From positions 14,241,818 to 14,305,817 of the forward strand of contig OY783216.1 in the NCBI GenBank assembly GCA_963678705.1: a stretch of 64,000 nucleotides of DNA, written 5' to 3'. Under the pieces are notes generated by a model. That model was not told the DNA's origin and made no database searches. It saw only the letters and a list, made by a program, of their open reading frames with translations. Shown here in pieces: positions 21,784-32,358 of this stretch (position 1 is the stretch's first letter; each line of letters begins with the position of its first letter). Origin of the DNA: Panorpa germanica (Eukaryota > Arthropoda > Insecta > Mecoptera > Panorpidae). Both the position numbers and the translations under genes were made by a program.

Positions 21784-23570
21784 CGAATGATAGTTTTAAT
21801 TTTTCTGGTGTTACAACCACAATCTCCCTTTCTTGAATTGAAAGAATTAATTTTTCGGTGTCCTTGATTCACTAAAATACAAACATAAACTGAAGCATGC
21901 TGAACATACTCGTCACAAGCGATGTCGCTGGTAAATCCGAAAAGAATGGGATTGAAGATTTACATCGCGCGATCTTAGGTATCCTTTATAGTCTGAGGCG
22001 GCTGTTTGCATTTACAAAGGTTGGGATAGGATAGCGTTGTAGTAGTGGTAACGCTTGATTAAAATTCGCCTTTATACGGTTCTAATGTGCGAGGTAGGTG
22101 CCTCCCGTATTCAGACTGCTTTGTATGTTGCAGTGTGAGAGGTCCCATTGCATTTACAGGGTTTGGATAGGTAAATCGTAGTGCCGCGTATACGTCCGGC
22201 CGAAATTCGTCGAATAACGGTGCCATATTGAGACAGGCCTAATTTTAGATTCAGTAATAGTCAATTTCTATAGTAGATTATTGACATTGTTACAAATTAG
22301 ATTTAGGACTGAAAACAACAGTTTACTGCGACACATTATATAGCGCAGGCGTTGGAGGTAAGTGAGTATGCAAAATATAAGGAACGAATTCTGACAACTG
22401 ATATGAGTTCTGGCTGTATTATATAACAACAATAAGAATGTTGCCAGTTGAAAATTTGCATTTTTTTTTAATCGTCCATGTAAAAATTACCATGAGAAAT
22501 TCTATATCAGTACCTCCAGCGCCCGATCTAATAGCTGAGTCCAGTCATTCACACTTCCAGGAATATTTCTAAAACATGGACCACTATTTCGAACCTTAAA
22601 GAGAGATATATTACACACAACACTTGTGACCTAATATGATTATGGACCTGATGAGAAGGTATCGGGAAGGGGTCACTGTGACACGTGTTGGTGCAGATTA
22701 GAGCCTGGACATCAAGATTTAACACGGATATAAACATTCTTACTGATGGCATATGACTGCGATGGTTGATTAGATTACATATTTGATTCGAATTGATTAT
22801 TAATAAATATAATAATATTTATTCTTTTTTTAATGTTTCTTGTTTCAAGAATCAACACTTTTGTTTGTTTCTTTTGCATTATGTGCTTTTATGTCTTTTT
22901 CAACGTTTGTTTCTTAAATCTAATTTGTGACAATGCCAATAGTATGCGATAAAAATTTACTATTACTGAATCAAAATACAAAGTACAGGTATTGTGGTGT
23001 TATTCTAAAGATTGCGTGAAATGGTCTCAAACAAATGTATTTATACTGGCTTTTTAATGGTCTATTTTGTTTATGTTGGAATGCTTTGAATGTTATTTGT
23101 TATTAATATAATTAGTTAATATAATATTATAGTTATTTAAGAATGTATGAGCGAGGGTGTGGTGTAATTGTAAATTTTGAAAAGTGGGGATTGGCTTTAC
23201 CATTTGCGGGGTAAAGGGAAGAAAATTATCTCATGACGTGAATTTTACATTTGGCAACACAGCTTAAATTTAGTTTACATTTTTCCATGTGACATTTGAA
23301 TAAATTTAAATTTTTGATATTTAAAAATTAGTATACCTCAAAGCTTAACAAGAAAGGATTATTTTGTAAAGAACGACCACTAGAAATAGATAATAATTCA
23401 TTTAATATGTGTTTGGAACTACAGTATGTATAATGATTGTATTTAATATTATATTTTATATTATTCATGTATACATGTAAATTGCTTACAATTTTTTTTA
23501 GTAATTGTCGGATGTTTGGTACTTTTACAATCATCAAACATACGCATTGAATCTTTCATAAAACCTCACT
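21784..23570. other. Unassigned region with a diverged ~140-bp duplication
   Basis: No convincing ORF. Two stretches (about 22007-22090 and 22147-22230) begin with the same TTGCATTTACA phrase followed by a TTGGGATAGG / TTTGGATAGG phrase, and both later contain AAATTCG. This points to an old tandem duplication. Relative GC is higher here than in the flanks. The part from 22780 to 23570 is very AT-rich with nothing recognised. Confidence 0.35.
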
Positions 23571-24640
23571 ATGCAGTTTAACATTTTAGGATCAATTGTT
23601 GAAGGCCGACGAATTATTGACATCAATAAAATAGCCAATGATATGTGGTGTGATTCGTGTACTGATGCCCTGTCTTTGCGATTTGTAAAAAAAGAAGATT
23701 TTGGAAGATGTAAAAAAAATGTCCGAGATTAAAACATCACAACAAAACCACCGCTGGTAAATGTGTTGTTAATGGAGAAACTGCTATGGGTAAATATTTC
23801 TATAAAAAGAAGATAGTAATATTCAATTTATTTTGTTTTCTATTCTTTAATTATGACTATTATTTTCTAACAACTCTAACCGGTGGGATTAGAATAACTC
23901 ATTTAAACAATATTCTAGTTTGCCCCAATATTCCAACAGTTGATCATACTCTTCTAAAACGATATGAATCGATTTTTTTTGCGTAGGGATGGCTATTGAA
24001 AATAATGCTCGAATAAGTTGCCGGAGTTGCAAGACAATAGAAAGAAGTTTCCCAATAGCTCATCAAAGGTATAACGATTCATTAACATTATTATAAACTA
24101 AGAAATGACTTATATTATAACTAATATAGCATTTTTTTCCTTTAAATATAGTTCAAAATCACTTAAATTTATTTCAAAGGAGGATACAGTAGTGTTCATA
24201 TTGAGTATAGATGCTGGGTGGCAAAAAATGAAACAGGAAGAACGTATAATAGTTTAACTAGTAATAAATATTAAAGATAAAAAATTTGTTAAATTTAATT
24301 ATTTCGAATTATTGCAATTGGTTTTTCTTAGGTCATTCTACGTTGTTGCATATAGTACGAGAAATAAACAATGCATGATATGTGAAAAGGACGTGATAAA
24401 AATGATCATGACTGCCGTGAAAATTTCAGAGGGAGTTCGAAGGCCATGGAGGCAGACATGACTGTTGAGATGCTTGTACGCAGTTATAAAGACAGTATAA
24501 AGACTTTACAGCTGAACGTGTAAAAATTGGGGTGTTAATTGGAGATAATGATTCAAGTAGAATTGCTAGATTACGGAGAGAAGCTGATCACTAAATTATA
24601 AAATTGTCTGATTTGAGTCGCAAAGTGGATTAGACATTGG
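23571..24640 (+). pseudogene. Mutator-like transposase pseudogene with intron-like interruptions
   Basis: The ATG at 23571 opens a 53-codon piece (FNILGSIVEGRRIIDINKIA, then CDSC). Later pieces in shifting frames include GGIRITHLNNILVCPNIPT near 23880, SIDAGWQK at about 24208, GRTYNSLT at 24240, RNKQCMICEK at 24360, AMEADMTVEMLV near 24445 and a GDNDSSRIARLRREADH segment near 24545. The order and spelling match Mutator-like transposase domain proteins found in arthropods. Two breaks look like introns: GT at about 24069 to AG at about 24151, and GT at about 24265 to TTTTTCTTAG at about 24331. Stops and frameshifts show that it is dead. Confidence 0.65.
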
Positions 24641-24664
24641 GATTGATTTGTTGATCAACCAGCT

Positions 24665-24859
24665 CCGAAAAGTTCAATTGCGATTGATAATGCAGCAGTA
24701 GTTGTGTTCTTTGATTTAGAAACCACCAGTTTTGGAAAAGCCAGTGAAACATTTCAAATTGCAGCAAAATAGAACTACTCAGAATAAAATGTTTACATTT
24801 TACCGACAAGAGGAATACCACCGAGTGCGTCTGCTGTTAATGATCTTACAACTAATGGA
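24665..24859 (+). pseudogene. DEDDh (DnaQ-like) exonuclease fragment
   Basis: One frame with two internal stops (24770 and 24785) reads VVFFDLETTSFGKASE, the ExoI motif of DEDDh 3'-5' exonucleases with Asp and Glu, then FQIAAK and, after the stops, ILPTRGIPPSASAVNDLT, which fits the segment before the ExoII motif. The rest of the domain is missing. It sits directly downstream of the Mutator-like transposase remnant on the same strand, so it may be a second domain or gene of the same element. PML-type TE-derived exonucleases have the same look. Confidence 0.6.
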
Positions 24860-25477
24860 AATAAATAATTTTTACAATCTGCTAAAGTTGACACTGCACA
24901 TTAACTTGGCTGCATAAGAATTTTTATCCTTCATAAAATTAACAAAAATAAATTTTTGTTGAAATGTGTTATGTTATTAAATTATTAAAGTGTTAATAAA
25001 TATTTTAATTCTATATATATACTATTTTTCTAATTTTTGTACTTAATTTTTGCAGTTACTATCACGTAATATTTATTTTGACAGCTCCGGATGAGGTTAT
25101 ATTTAAATTTCTATGTACCGTTTTTGCCGCTGCCGTGCTGTGACGCTTATATATTTTTTTAAATATCATAATTTAAATTTCATTTCTAATTATCTTTTCT
25201 GGATGAACGGTTACATATTATTTTTAAAATATTGACGTGTGACGCCAATATTCACTTTTCTAATGCTTAGTTTTTTTATACAACACAATACAGAACATAC
25301 TCATATTTATTGATTTATGATCACATGTACCCATTTCCCCATAGGAACAATGTATTTTATGTCAATTTTCATCAATTAATTTCTTTCAAATATGAACGTG
25401 TGGATTCATTGACCACGAATCTACACGTAAAAAAATTTTGAGCCCTTAAATCGAAAATTATTTCCTCGCTCATACAT
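24860..25477. other. AT-rich intergenic stretch, nothing recognised
   Basis: No ORF, repeat pair or RNA signature seen. It may contain the decayed 3' part of the Mutator-like element. Confidence 0.4.
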
Positions 25478-25856
25478 CCTTAATATTTCTTTTTTTTTTT
25501 TTTTTTTATTTAGGCTTTGGCTTATTCAACCTTCTTGCCGATCATATTTTTAATTTGTCTTTTAATTTTTAATCAGTCTTTCTAATTTGTTTCACATGTA
25601 ACGTGTATTTTTTAACATCATATCTACAGAGTGTTTATACGGTTCAAATTCTTATCTTATTTGTTTTAATACTATCAGTCTCAGTTCACTTGTTTTAATA
25701 CTATCAGCCTCAGTTCATTTGTTTTAATACTATCAAATTAAGTTCATAATAACCAAACCCAGAAAATATCTATCTGGTCCGAAGATCGAACCCGAAGACA
25801 CAGCAGTCGGCGTCAAGCATTAATGCTCTCGCCCACTGTGTCGTCCTTAACATTTC
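25478..25856 (-). mobile_element. tRNA-derived SINE with target site duplication
   Basis: On the minus strand the head (25844 down to about 25770) has an A-box-like GTGGGCGAGAGC and a B-box-like GGTTCGATCTT, at the spacing of a tRNA-derived Pol III promoter. The body contains three near-identical 29-bp units built on GATAGTATTAAAACAA (25650-25740). The element ends in an A-run (T-run at 25489-25507 on plus). A 12-bp target duplication with one mismatch, CCTTAAYATTTC, flanks it at 25478-25489 and 25845-25856. Confidence 0.7.
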
Positions 25857-26626
25857 AATTTCTTATTCATAATAGAGATATAAATATTGAGTTCATTGCT
25901 TTTATATTAAATAAATATAACAAAGATATAAGTATAACGTAATCGTATGTTAACTCGCATGTGCGACACCAGAATTTTAGCCTAGATATCGTAAGGTTTT
26001 CGTTGAGGGCCTTCTCATGCATATCTCGCGTATACAGAAACTGTAACGTGGTTGCTTACGAGAATAATACGATGGAAAATCTAGTGAAGTCAAGTAAACC
26101 TTTTAGGATATCAGTTAGATAAGCCTACTAAGTCCTGGCCATGTAAATGTTGTAGGATACTATTCGGACAAATATTGGATAATTTAATTAAAATTTAAAT
26201 TAAAAAATTAATGTTGGTGAACAGTCTCTTTAATTTATAATGACAGATTTTTATTCTCAGATCATTATTTCTGATATGGTATATGTGTTGAAATTTGTTT
26301 TTGTTTCTAACATTTAAGTAGGCTTGCTCTAATGATAAATTGTGTTTATCTCAACTCCAATGCAGCCAACTGAATATAGTCGGCGGTCGGCACAGTAGGA
26401 CTTTTGATAAACAACTGAAACAAAGATTGTCTTTACCAAAGAAGGATAGTTATCAACCCTTAGACACAGTGGAATATGCCACACATATTTAAATGCTTTT
26501 AAACAATTTTTGTGTTTATTTTAGACATGTTACGTATCTTAATACCTACGAAATGAACAGTAATGTTTTACCACAGTAAAATTGAATGTGTAATATCATA
26601 TATCATAATAAGTTAGCTAAACATAC
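25857..26626. other. AT-rich non-coding stretch beside FREP exon
   Basis: This would be intron sequence of the FREP gene that starts with the exon at 26757. I looked for the next fibrinogen-domain exon on the minus strand and did not find one. A phrase near 26475 (GCATATTCCACTG on minus) repeats the first 13 bases of the exon at 26757, which may be an old partial duplication. Confidence 0.4.
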
Positions 26627-26757
26627 CGTCCATTTCTTATTAAGAAAGTTCAGTTCACAGTAGGCCAGGAATTCTGCACTGTCTGGTTTAATGATAAATG
26701 CTCCAGATATTGTACTCTTCACAGTAGAACAATCACTTGATTTAACAGTGGAATATG
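26627..26757 (-). CDS. Exon of a fibrinogen-related protein (start of FBG domain)
   Basis: A 131-nt exon on the minus strand. The acceptor is TTTTGTTTTTAG before CATATTCC, and the donor GTATGT follows ...AAATGGACG. It encodes SSDCSTVKSTISGAFIIKPD followed by EFLAYCELNFLNKKWT. This matches the beginning of the fibrinogen C-terminal domain: a Cys in the DCS start, a SG.(Y/F).I.P strand, the YC..N pair and the KKWTV end where this domain often has a splice site. Fibrinogen-related proteins are usually secreted lectin-like recognition proteins. It lies downstream of, and so cannot belong to, the gene ending at 27818. I infer a second, tandem FREP gene going left. Confidence 0.7.
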
Positions 26758-26971
26758 CTAAAAACAAAACGAATGTTTTGAAAAATAAATTAAGCCAAAA
26801 CTTATATACAACATTTGAAACATATATATATATATATAGTAGGTTACTAGAAAACCGATAATTGTTATTTCTAAGTATTAACAAAAATAGAACAAACGGC
26901 AAACTGTTTCTTATCTGAACCAAAAAAAACATAATTATTTTGGTTTTAAGGCACTGATTATCACTACATAT

Positions 26972-26988
26972 AATATAAGTTGAGATGA
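26972..26988. repeat. Target site duplication (left) of LINE fragment
   Basis: AATATAAGTTGAGATGA, 17 bp, identical to 27779-27795. The ATG of the following ORF is contributed by this host sequence. Confidence 0.9.
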
Positions 26989-27617
26989 AGGAGCAAGAAA
27001 AGTTGGAAAGAATACAGGTGAGATATATTAAATGGTTACTAGGGCTGGACAGGTGCACGCCAGGATACATGGTGATGGAGGAGCTAAAAAGGTATAAGAT
27101 CCGAATTAAAACAGGGAAAAGAGCAGTAAAATACGAGGAGAAATTAAACAGAGCGGAAAGCAAAATTTTAAAGAAAATAAAAGAGAATAGCATATATAAT
27201 GGGGGGGGAGGAGGTCCAAAAAAGAGAAAGGAGTACTTTGAAAGGAATGGAATGGCGATCGAGGAGGCAGAGAGGAGAAGAGAAAGTGGCGCAACTGTGA
27301 AAGAGGAGCTGAGGAGAAGGGATAAGGAGATACAACAGCAGAAGAGAATGGGAAAAATAGAAAAAAGATATAAAAGGTTATGGGAAAATAATGTGCCCCA
27401 GTACATTATAGAAAAAGACATAAAACACATAAGAAGAACAGCAAGGTTTAGATTGAGAAATGAGGAAAAAGGAAACAGATACTGGGAAAAGAGTGAGGAA
27501 AGAAAGTGTAGAATGTGCGGAGCGGAGGACAAAACACTGGAGCACATTAAGTTTAAGTGTAAGGAAAAAGCAGCGAGCGAAAGGAATATTGGCCAGCTAT
27601 TAAAGAAAGGCATTTAA
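26985..27617 (+). CDS. C-terminal fragment of LINE ORF2 (CCHC end)
   Basis: A 210-codon open frame. The region IQVRYIKWLLGLDRCTPGYM and the highly charged middle (EEAERRRESGATVKEELRR) are typical of the C-terminal part of some LINE ORF2 proteins. The end has CRMCGAEDKTLEHIKFKC, a C-C-H-C zinc motif that usually closes ORF2. No RT or endonuclease is present. Its ATG lies in the duplicated host sequence, so translation from it would be accidental. Confidence 0.75.
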   Translation: MKEQEKLERIQVRYIKWLLGLDRCTPGYMVMEELKRYKIRIKTGKRAVKYEEKLNRAESKILKKIKENSIYNGGGGGPKKRKEYFERNGMAIEEAERRRESGATVKEELRRRDKEIQQQKRMGKIEKRYKRLWENNVPQYIIEKDIKHIRRTARFRLRNEEKGNRYWEKSEERKCRMCGAEDKTLEHIKFKCKEKAASERNIGQLLKKGI

Positions 27618-27778
27618 GGAAAGAGGTGGATGGCGGAAATAATAAGAAGGAAAGAAAAAACAGGAGAATAAATAAGCGGGTGGAGAATAATGTAAATTTA
27701 ATTGTAAGTTGAAGTATATGAAATGTATTAAGAATGTAGATTGTAAAGCCGAAAGGCGAACAATAAATAAATAAATAA
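26989..27778 (+). mobile_element. 5'-truncated non-LTR retrotransposon insertion
   Basis: About 790 bp holding only the 3' part of a LINE ORF2, a short 3' UTR and an (AAAT)n-type tail after GAAAGGCGAACAATAAATAA. Perfect 17-bp target duplications flank it. The intact duplications and open frame make it one of the youngest insertions here. It landed between the terminal exon of one FREP gene and the first domain exon of the next. Confidence 0.85.
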
Positions 27779-27795
27779 AATATAAGTTGAGATGA
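27779..27795. repeat. Target site duplication (right) of LINE fragment
   Basis: Second copy of AATATAAGTTGAGATGA immediately after the AAAT-rich tail. Confidence 0.9.
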
Positions 27796-27817
27796 GTTTA
27801 GATTGGATAGAATTGAA

Positions 27818-27971
27818 TTAATTGCAACTGCAACTTATTTTTAGAAACGTACCACTTTTTATTAGCATCCTCGTTGCCTTTAAGGAATTCATAGAACCAA
27901 GCCAAGAGTCCCAAATAACTCCTAATCCTAATTCACTTACTGTTCCTGTGATGTATGGGCCATTGAGGTTT
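27818..27971 (-). CDS. Terminal exon of a fibrinogen-related protein gene
   Basis: On the minus strand the acceptor TTGATTTCAG precedes AAACCTCAATGG. The exon encodes NLNGPYITG, then GVIWDSWLGSMNSLKATRML and IKSGTFLK, with the stop at 27818. These are the last strands of the fibrinogen C-terminal domain, including the NLNG motif and the W..W.G..SLK.T.M.I end. The first base completes a codon begun in the upstream exon. The exon at 61062-61188 ends with the two bases GG, giving GGA (Gly) and the join AG/NLNG. I infer that they are consecutive exons. The downstream LINE and the next FREP exon lie 3' of the stop. Confidence 0.75.
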
Positions 27972-28439
27972 CTGAAATCAATTTATGCCATTTCTGTATA
28001 ACAAATAAAATAGAATGTTGAATTAAAAAGAAAATAGTAGTTTATCATATAGTTTTATAGTAAAAATAATATTCACAATTTATTAAGATAATTTATCTAT
28101 AAATGTCGACGACAAATTTTCTAATAAATATTTTTTACGTATTGTCATATACAAAGAATCTTGCATGTATAATTTGAGATTTGTTTTTATTTATTAATTA
28201 AGTTAATTTAATCATGCAGGAATACGTGTATATAAAAAAAACATGTTTCTGGAAGACTAGTCGTTGATATAACCCATTGTAATATGTTTGTAGTATGTAT
28301 GTGCATTGTAGTATGGCACCAAAAATTAAAAAATACAATATATTCTGAAGACACCGCCCAAACGAATACGCTTTTACTCGAAACATATAACTATACAATT
28401 AATTCTGCACCTAATGACAACTTAGAAGTTATCGCGGTC

Positions 28440-28760
28440 TAAGTGCATGTTCCTATTTGAGTAACCTATTCGTATTAGTCAAACTATCATTAACTTAGAT
28501 ATTGAAAACATAATAACACAATTATCTCCTCCCTTCATATTACTAGGAAATTTCAATGCACATAATATAGTATAATCTTATGTAAATAGGGTAATCTTAT
28601 AAACAACAGTGGTAAATTAATAGATAATTTGTTGGAAAATATCAATTTGGAATTCTTAAATGATGGTCAACACACACATTTTAATTATTTTGTTCAAAGT
28701 GCAAATTGCATCGATACTAGATTGGTTAATTCTATCAAAATTATATGGAATGACTTCTAA
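28440..28760 (+). pseudogene. Endonuclease remnant of a non-LTR retrotransposon
   Basis: In shifting frames the stretch reads PPFILLGNFNAHNIV (catalytic GDFNAH motif with D changed to N) followed by GKLIDNLLENINLEFLNDG and TRLVNSIKIIW. This is the middle of an AP-type endonuclease as in Jockey/I-type ORF2. Frameshifts and stops break it, and no RT follows. Confidence 0.6.
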
Positions 28761-29931
28761 TTTAACTCTAGATCTTAAACAATAGAACAGATATCAAGTG
28801 GTCATGATTAAGATGGAATATCTGCAAATCAGACTGGAACTACAGCGTATTTCAAAAGTTGCACGTTACACTGACACTGGAGGTAGTAGACCTGCCTTAG
28901 ACGCATCGAATAACCCTAACATGACTTCAGTAAATGTCGCATGGTTTTCGAGGTATAGTCGATTTAAAGATATTTTTTTTAAATTCTCCTTCTTTTAACA
29001 TTGTTCGTGCCAGCGTCTTCTTTGATAACTCTGTTTTTTAGTTTTGTTTATTTCTACGCTATCGTGAATAGTTTCTAAAGACGTCACAAGCGTTTTTTTG
29101 TCGATGACTAATGTAAAATACAAAAAATTGCTGGTTTTATATTGATATAAATCCTCAGAAAAAACAATAACTTCGTCTTTGACCAGCTGAATATTAGACG
29201 CGATATGAGTATTTTACTTAAAAAAGTTGCTTATTTTATGCTGAATAAGAAATGGTTTAATACTTGTATCTTTCTGACATAGAAGTCAAAACAGTTTAAA
29301 AACACAGTGTAGTACGGTCATTATAATTATGGCAAACTATAGCATGGAATCATTGAGGAAGTGACCAGAAAACACTAATGCATATTTTTCAATTTCTAGT
29401 TTTAAATAGATTATAGTGGTATTATATATTAGGCAAACTCATTGACACTCTTTATAATGCAGGTCTATAAATAGCCATTTTAAATCACCATTTAATCCAA
29501 TAAACACAAATTTAAGATTTACAATAGCTCCACAATATGTCTTAATATACCACAGAAATGTAAAATTCTAGAAAATTGTAATCAAAATAATAACTCTCAG
29601 ATATAAATATTCTTTACTAACATAAGGAAAAATATTGTTTTAAGCTTGAAGAGAAATGATTTTTGTTGTAATTTCTACAAAGAAAAATTATATTTAATAT
29701 AATATAATATAATGATATTATATTTTATATAATATCCGTACAAAAGTGCAAATAACGAGTTGTATTATTAGACGCAGAATTAATTCTGCACCTACTGACG
29801 GTACTTATTTACCACTAGTTCATAAATAATACTAGATATAGTGCAATTAGTATGCAGAGAGAAAAATTGCAATACTGAATATTTTTTTTGCAAAAATATT
29901 CCATTGTATTGTGCAACATAATTTCTAGTAA
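28761..29931. other. AT-rich stretch, nothing recognised
   Basis: A 66-codon ORF at 28798-28998 has no recognisable motif. The remainder is AT-rich (a TAATA run near 29690-29740) and would be intron sequence under the FREP model. Confidence 0.4.
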
Positions 29932-30008
29932 TCTACTATTTATAATGTTCGTAATGTTCCAATTTAACATGGAAAACTCATAAGAACTCATAGTTATTTA
30001 TATATATA

Positions 30009-31559
30009 CTAGCTTTTACCCCCGTCGCAAGCGACGTCTGTTTTTTATGTGTGGCTTGAATTTCATGTCAAAATTTTATTCTATTTTTAAATTAAAATAA
30101 TAAATAATAAATAAACTCGCGCACAAATACATTGACACATATAAATTAACTAAAAAAATATATTTTTTATATCGAAATAATAAATATTTTTAATTTATGC
30201 GTTATTTGACCAACTTCTTTTAAAAATTTGGGATTTTTTTTTCGATTAGTAAATAAGTTAGCAAGGTTAGCCTATATACAAAATTTCAACTTTCTAGCAC
30301 AATTTTTACACTAGGAAAATACTGCCCCCAAATAAAATTTTGAAATTTTGAATTTTCTTTTATTAATAATATACTTAATTATTCTAGAATCCAGAATATG
30401 AACTTTTTCCAAAGTTCCCTACCGGGCCTCCAAATTTCTTCAAACCCCCTTTTTCAATTTTTGAATTTCTATTTTTTGAGAAATGTCATCATTGAATACC
30501 TTAATACACATGCAAAATTTCAACTTTCTATCTTTTACGAATTAAAAGTAGTACAGCAAAAAAGGGCTCACTTTTTTTTCCAGTTTTTCTAAAATTACGG
30601 GTTTCCAGGAAATTCAGGGGAAAATCCGGGGACGCCAAAAGTCTAAGAATTTTTTTCTCTACGAAATAGGCAATTTTCAAAAACATTGACGGAGCCGTTT
30701 TCGCGCTGTCATACAAAATTTACTACCAAACATATAAGAACATAAGATCCCTAGAGTTTACCCCCGTCGCAATGCGACGTCTTTTTGGCGTGCATGATTT
30801 GAATTCAATAAAATAATTCGTAATTACATTTCATATTTAATTCTATTTTTAAATTGAAATAATAAATAAACTCGCGCACATATACACACATATAAATTGA
30901 CTAAAAAAATATATTTTTTTTATCAAAATAAAAAATATTTTCAATTTATGCGTTATTTGACCAACTTTTTTTTTAAATTAGGGATTTTTTTTTTCGATAC
31001 GTAAATAAGTTACCAAGGTTAGCCTACATACAAAATTTCAATTTTCTAGCACAATTTTTACTCTCGGCAAATACTGCCCCCGTGCCCCCCAAATAAAATT
31101 TAGAAATTTTGAATTTTTTTTCATTAATTATATACTTAATTATTCTAGAATTCAGAATATGAACTTTCTCCAATGTTTCCTACCGGGCCCCCGAATTTCT
31201 TTAACCCCCCCTTTTTCAATTTTTGAATTTCTAATTTTTAAAAAATATTAGCCTTAAATAGCTTAATACACATGCAATATTTCAACTTTCTATCGTTTAC
31301 GACTTAAAAGTAATACAGCAAAAAAGGGATCACTTTTTTTCCAGTTTTTCCAAAATTACAGGTTTCCAGAAAATTCAGGGAAAAATCCGGGGACGCCAAA
31401 AGTCTTAAAAATTTTTTCTCTACGAAATAGGAAATTTTCAAAAACTTCCCTGGAGCCGTTTTCGCGCTGCCATACAAAATTCAGTACCAAACATATAAGA
31501 ATATAAGAATATAAACATATAAGAATATAAACAAACAGTTGAAACATTATAATATAGGA
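30009..31559 (-). mobile_element. Helitron C dimer (head-to-tail)
   Basis: The minus-strand unit runs from TCCTATATTATAATG at 31559 to CTAG at 30009. An internal 3' end (hairpin CGTCGCATTGCGACG, then CTAG at 30751-30754) shows that it is two C elements joined head to tail without host DNA. The terminal hairpin of the outer one is CGTCGCTTGCGACG. Short frames inside (such as 30398-30592) have no domain and recur in every copy simply because the DNA is repeated. Confidence 0.75.
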
Positions 31560-32358
31560 CTAGCTTTTACCCCCGTCGCAAGCGACGTTTGTTTTTTGTG
31601 AGTAGCTTGAATTTCATGTCAAAATTTGATTCCATTTTTAAATTGAAATAATAAATAAACTCGTCCTATATTGATTTTACATTTAATAACAATTAATTTT
31701 TCATACAAACTGACTAAGAAAATACATTTTTTATATCAAAATAAAAAATATTTTGAATTTATGCGATATTTGAACAACTTTTTTTCAAAATTTGGGATTT
31801 TTTTTTCGATTCGTAAATAAGTTACCACGGTTAGCCTATATACAAAATTTAAACTTTCTAGCATAATTTTTACTCTCGGCAAATACTGCCCCCGTGCCCC
31901 CCAATAAAATTTTGAAATTTTGAATTTTTTTTTATTAATAATATACTTAATTATTTTAGAATCCAGAATATGAATTTTCTCCAAAGTTCCCCACCGGGCC
32001 CCCGAATTTCTTTAACCCCCCCCTTTTTCAATTTTTGAATTTCTAATTTTTGGGAAATGTCAGCATTAAATTGCTTAATACACATGCAAAATTTCAACTT
32101 TCTATCTTTTACGAATTAAAAGTAATACAGCAAAAAAGGGATCACTTTTATCCAGTTTTTCCAAAATTACGGGTTTCCAGGAAATTCAGGGAAAAATCCG
32201 GGGAAGCCAAAAGTCTTAGAATTTTTTTCTCTACGAAATAGGAAATTTTTAAAAACTTCCCTGGAGCCGTTTTCGAGATGCCATACAAAATTCGAACCAA
32301 ACATATAAACACATAAACATATAAGAATATAAATATACACCTAGGACATTATAATATA
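31560..32358 (-). mobile_element. Helitron C, copy 3
   Basis: CTAG at 31560-31563, with hairpin CGTCGCAAGCGACG 12 bp inside. The 5' side ends with the ATTATAATGT start signal beside the next element at 32358. It directly abuts the TC end of the dimer at 31559, so no host DNA lies between. Non-coding. Confidence 0.7.

Noticed and set aside
26603..27613. 336-codon minus-strand ORF read as one gene
   Set aside because: Most of it is antisense to the LINE fragment. Only its last part (26627-26757) is a real exon, with its own splice acceptor.
30398..30592. 64-codon ORF recurring at 38652-38846 and related frames in many C copies
   Set aside because: Recurrence comes from repeated Helitron DNA; frames shift between copies and no domain or start context is conserved.
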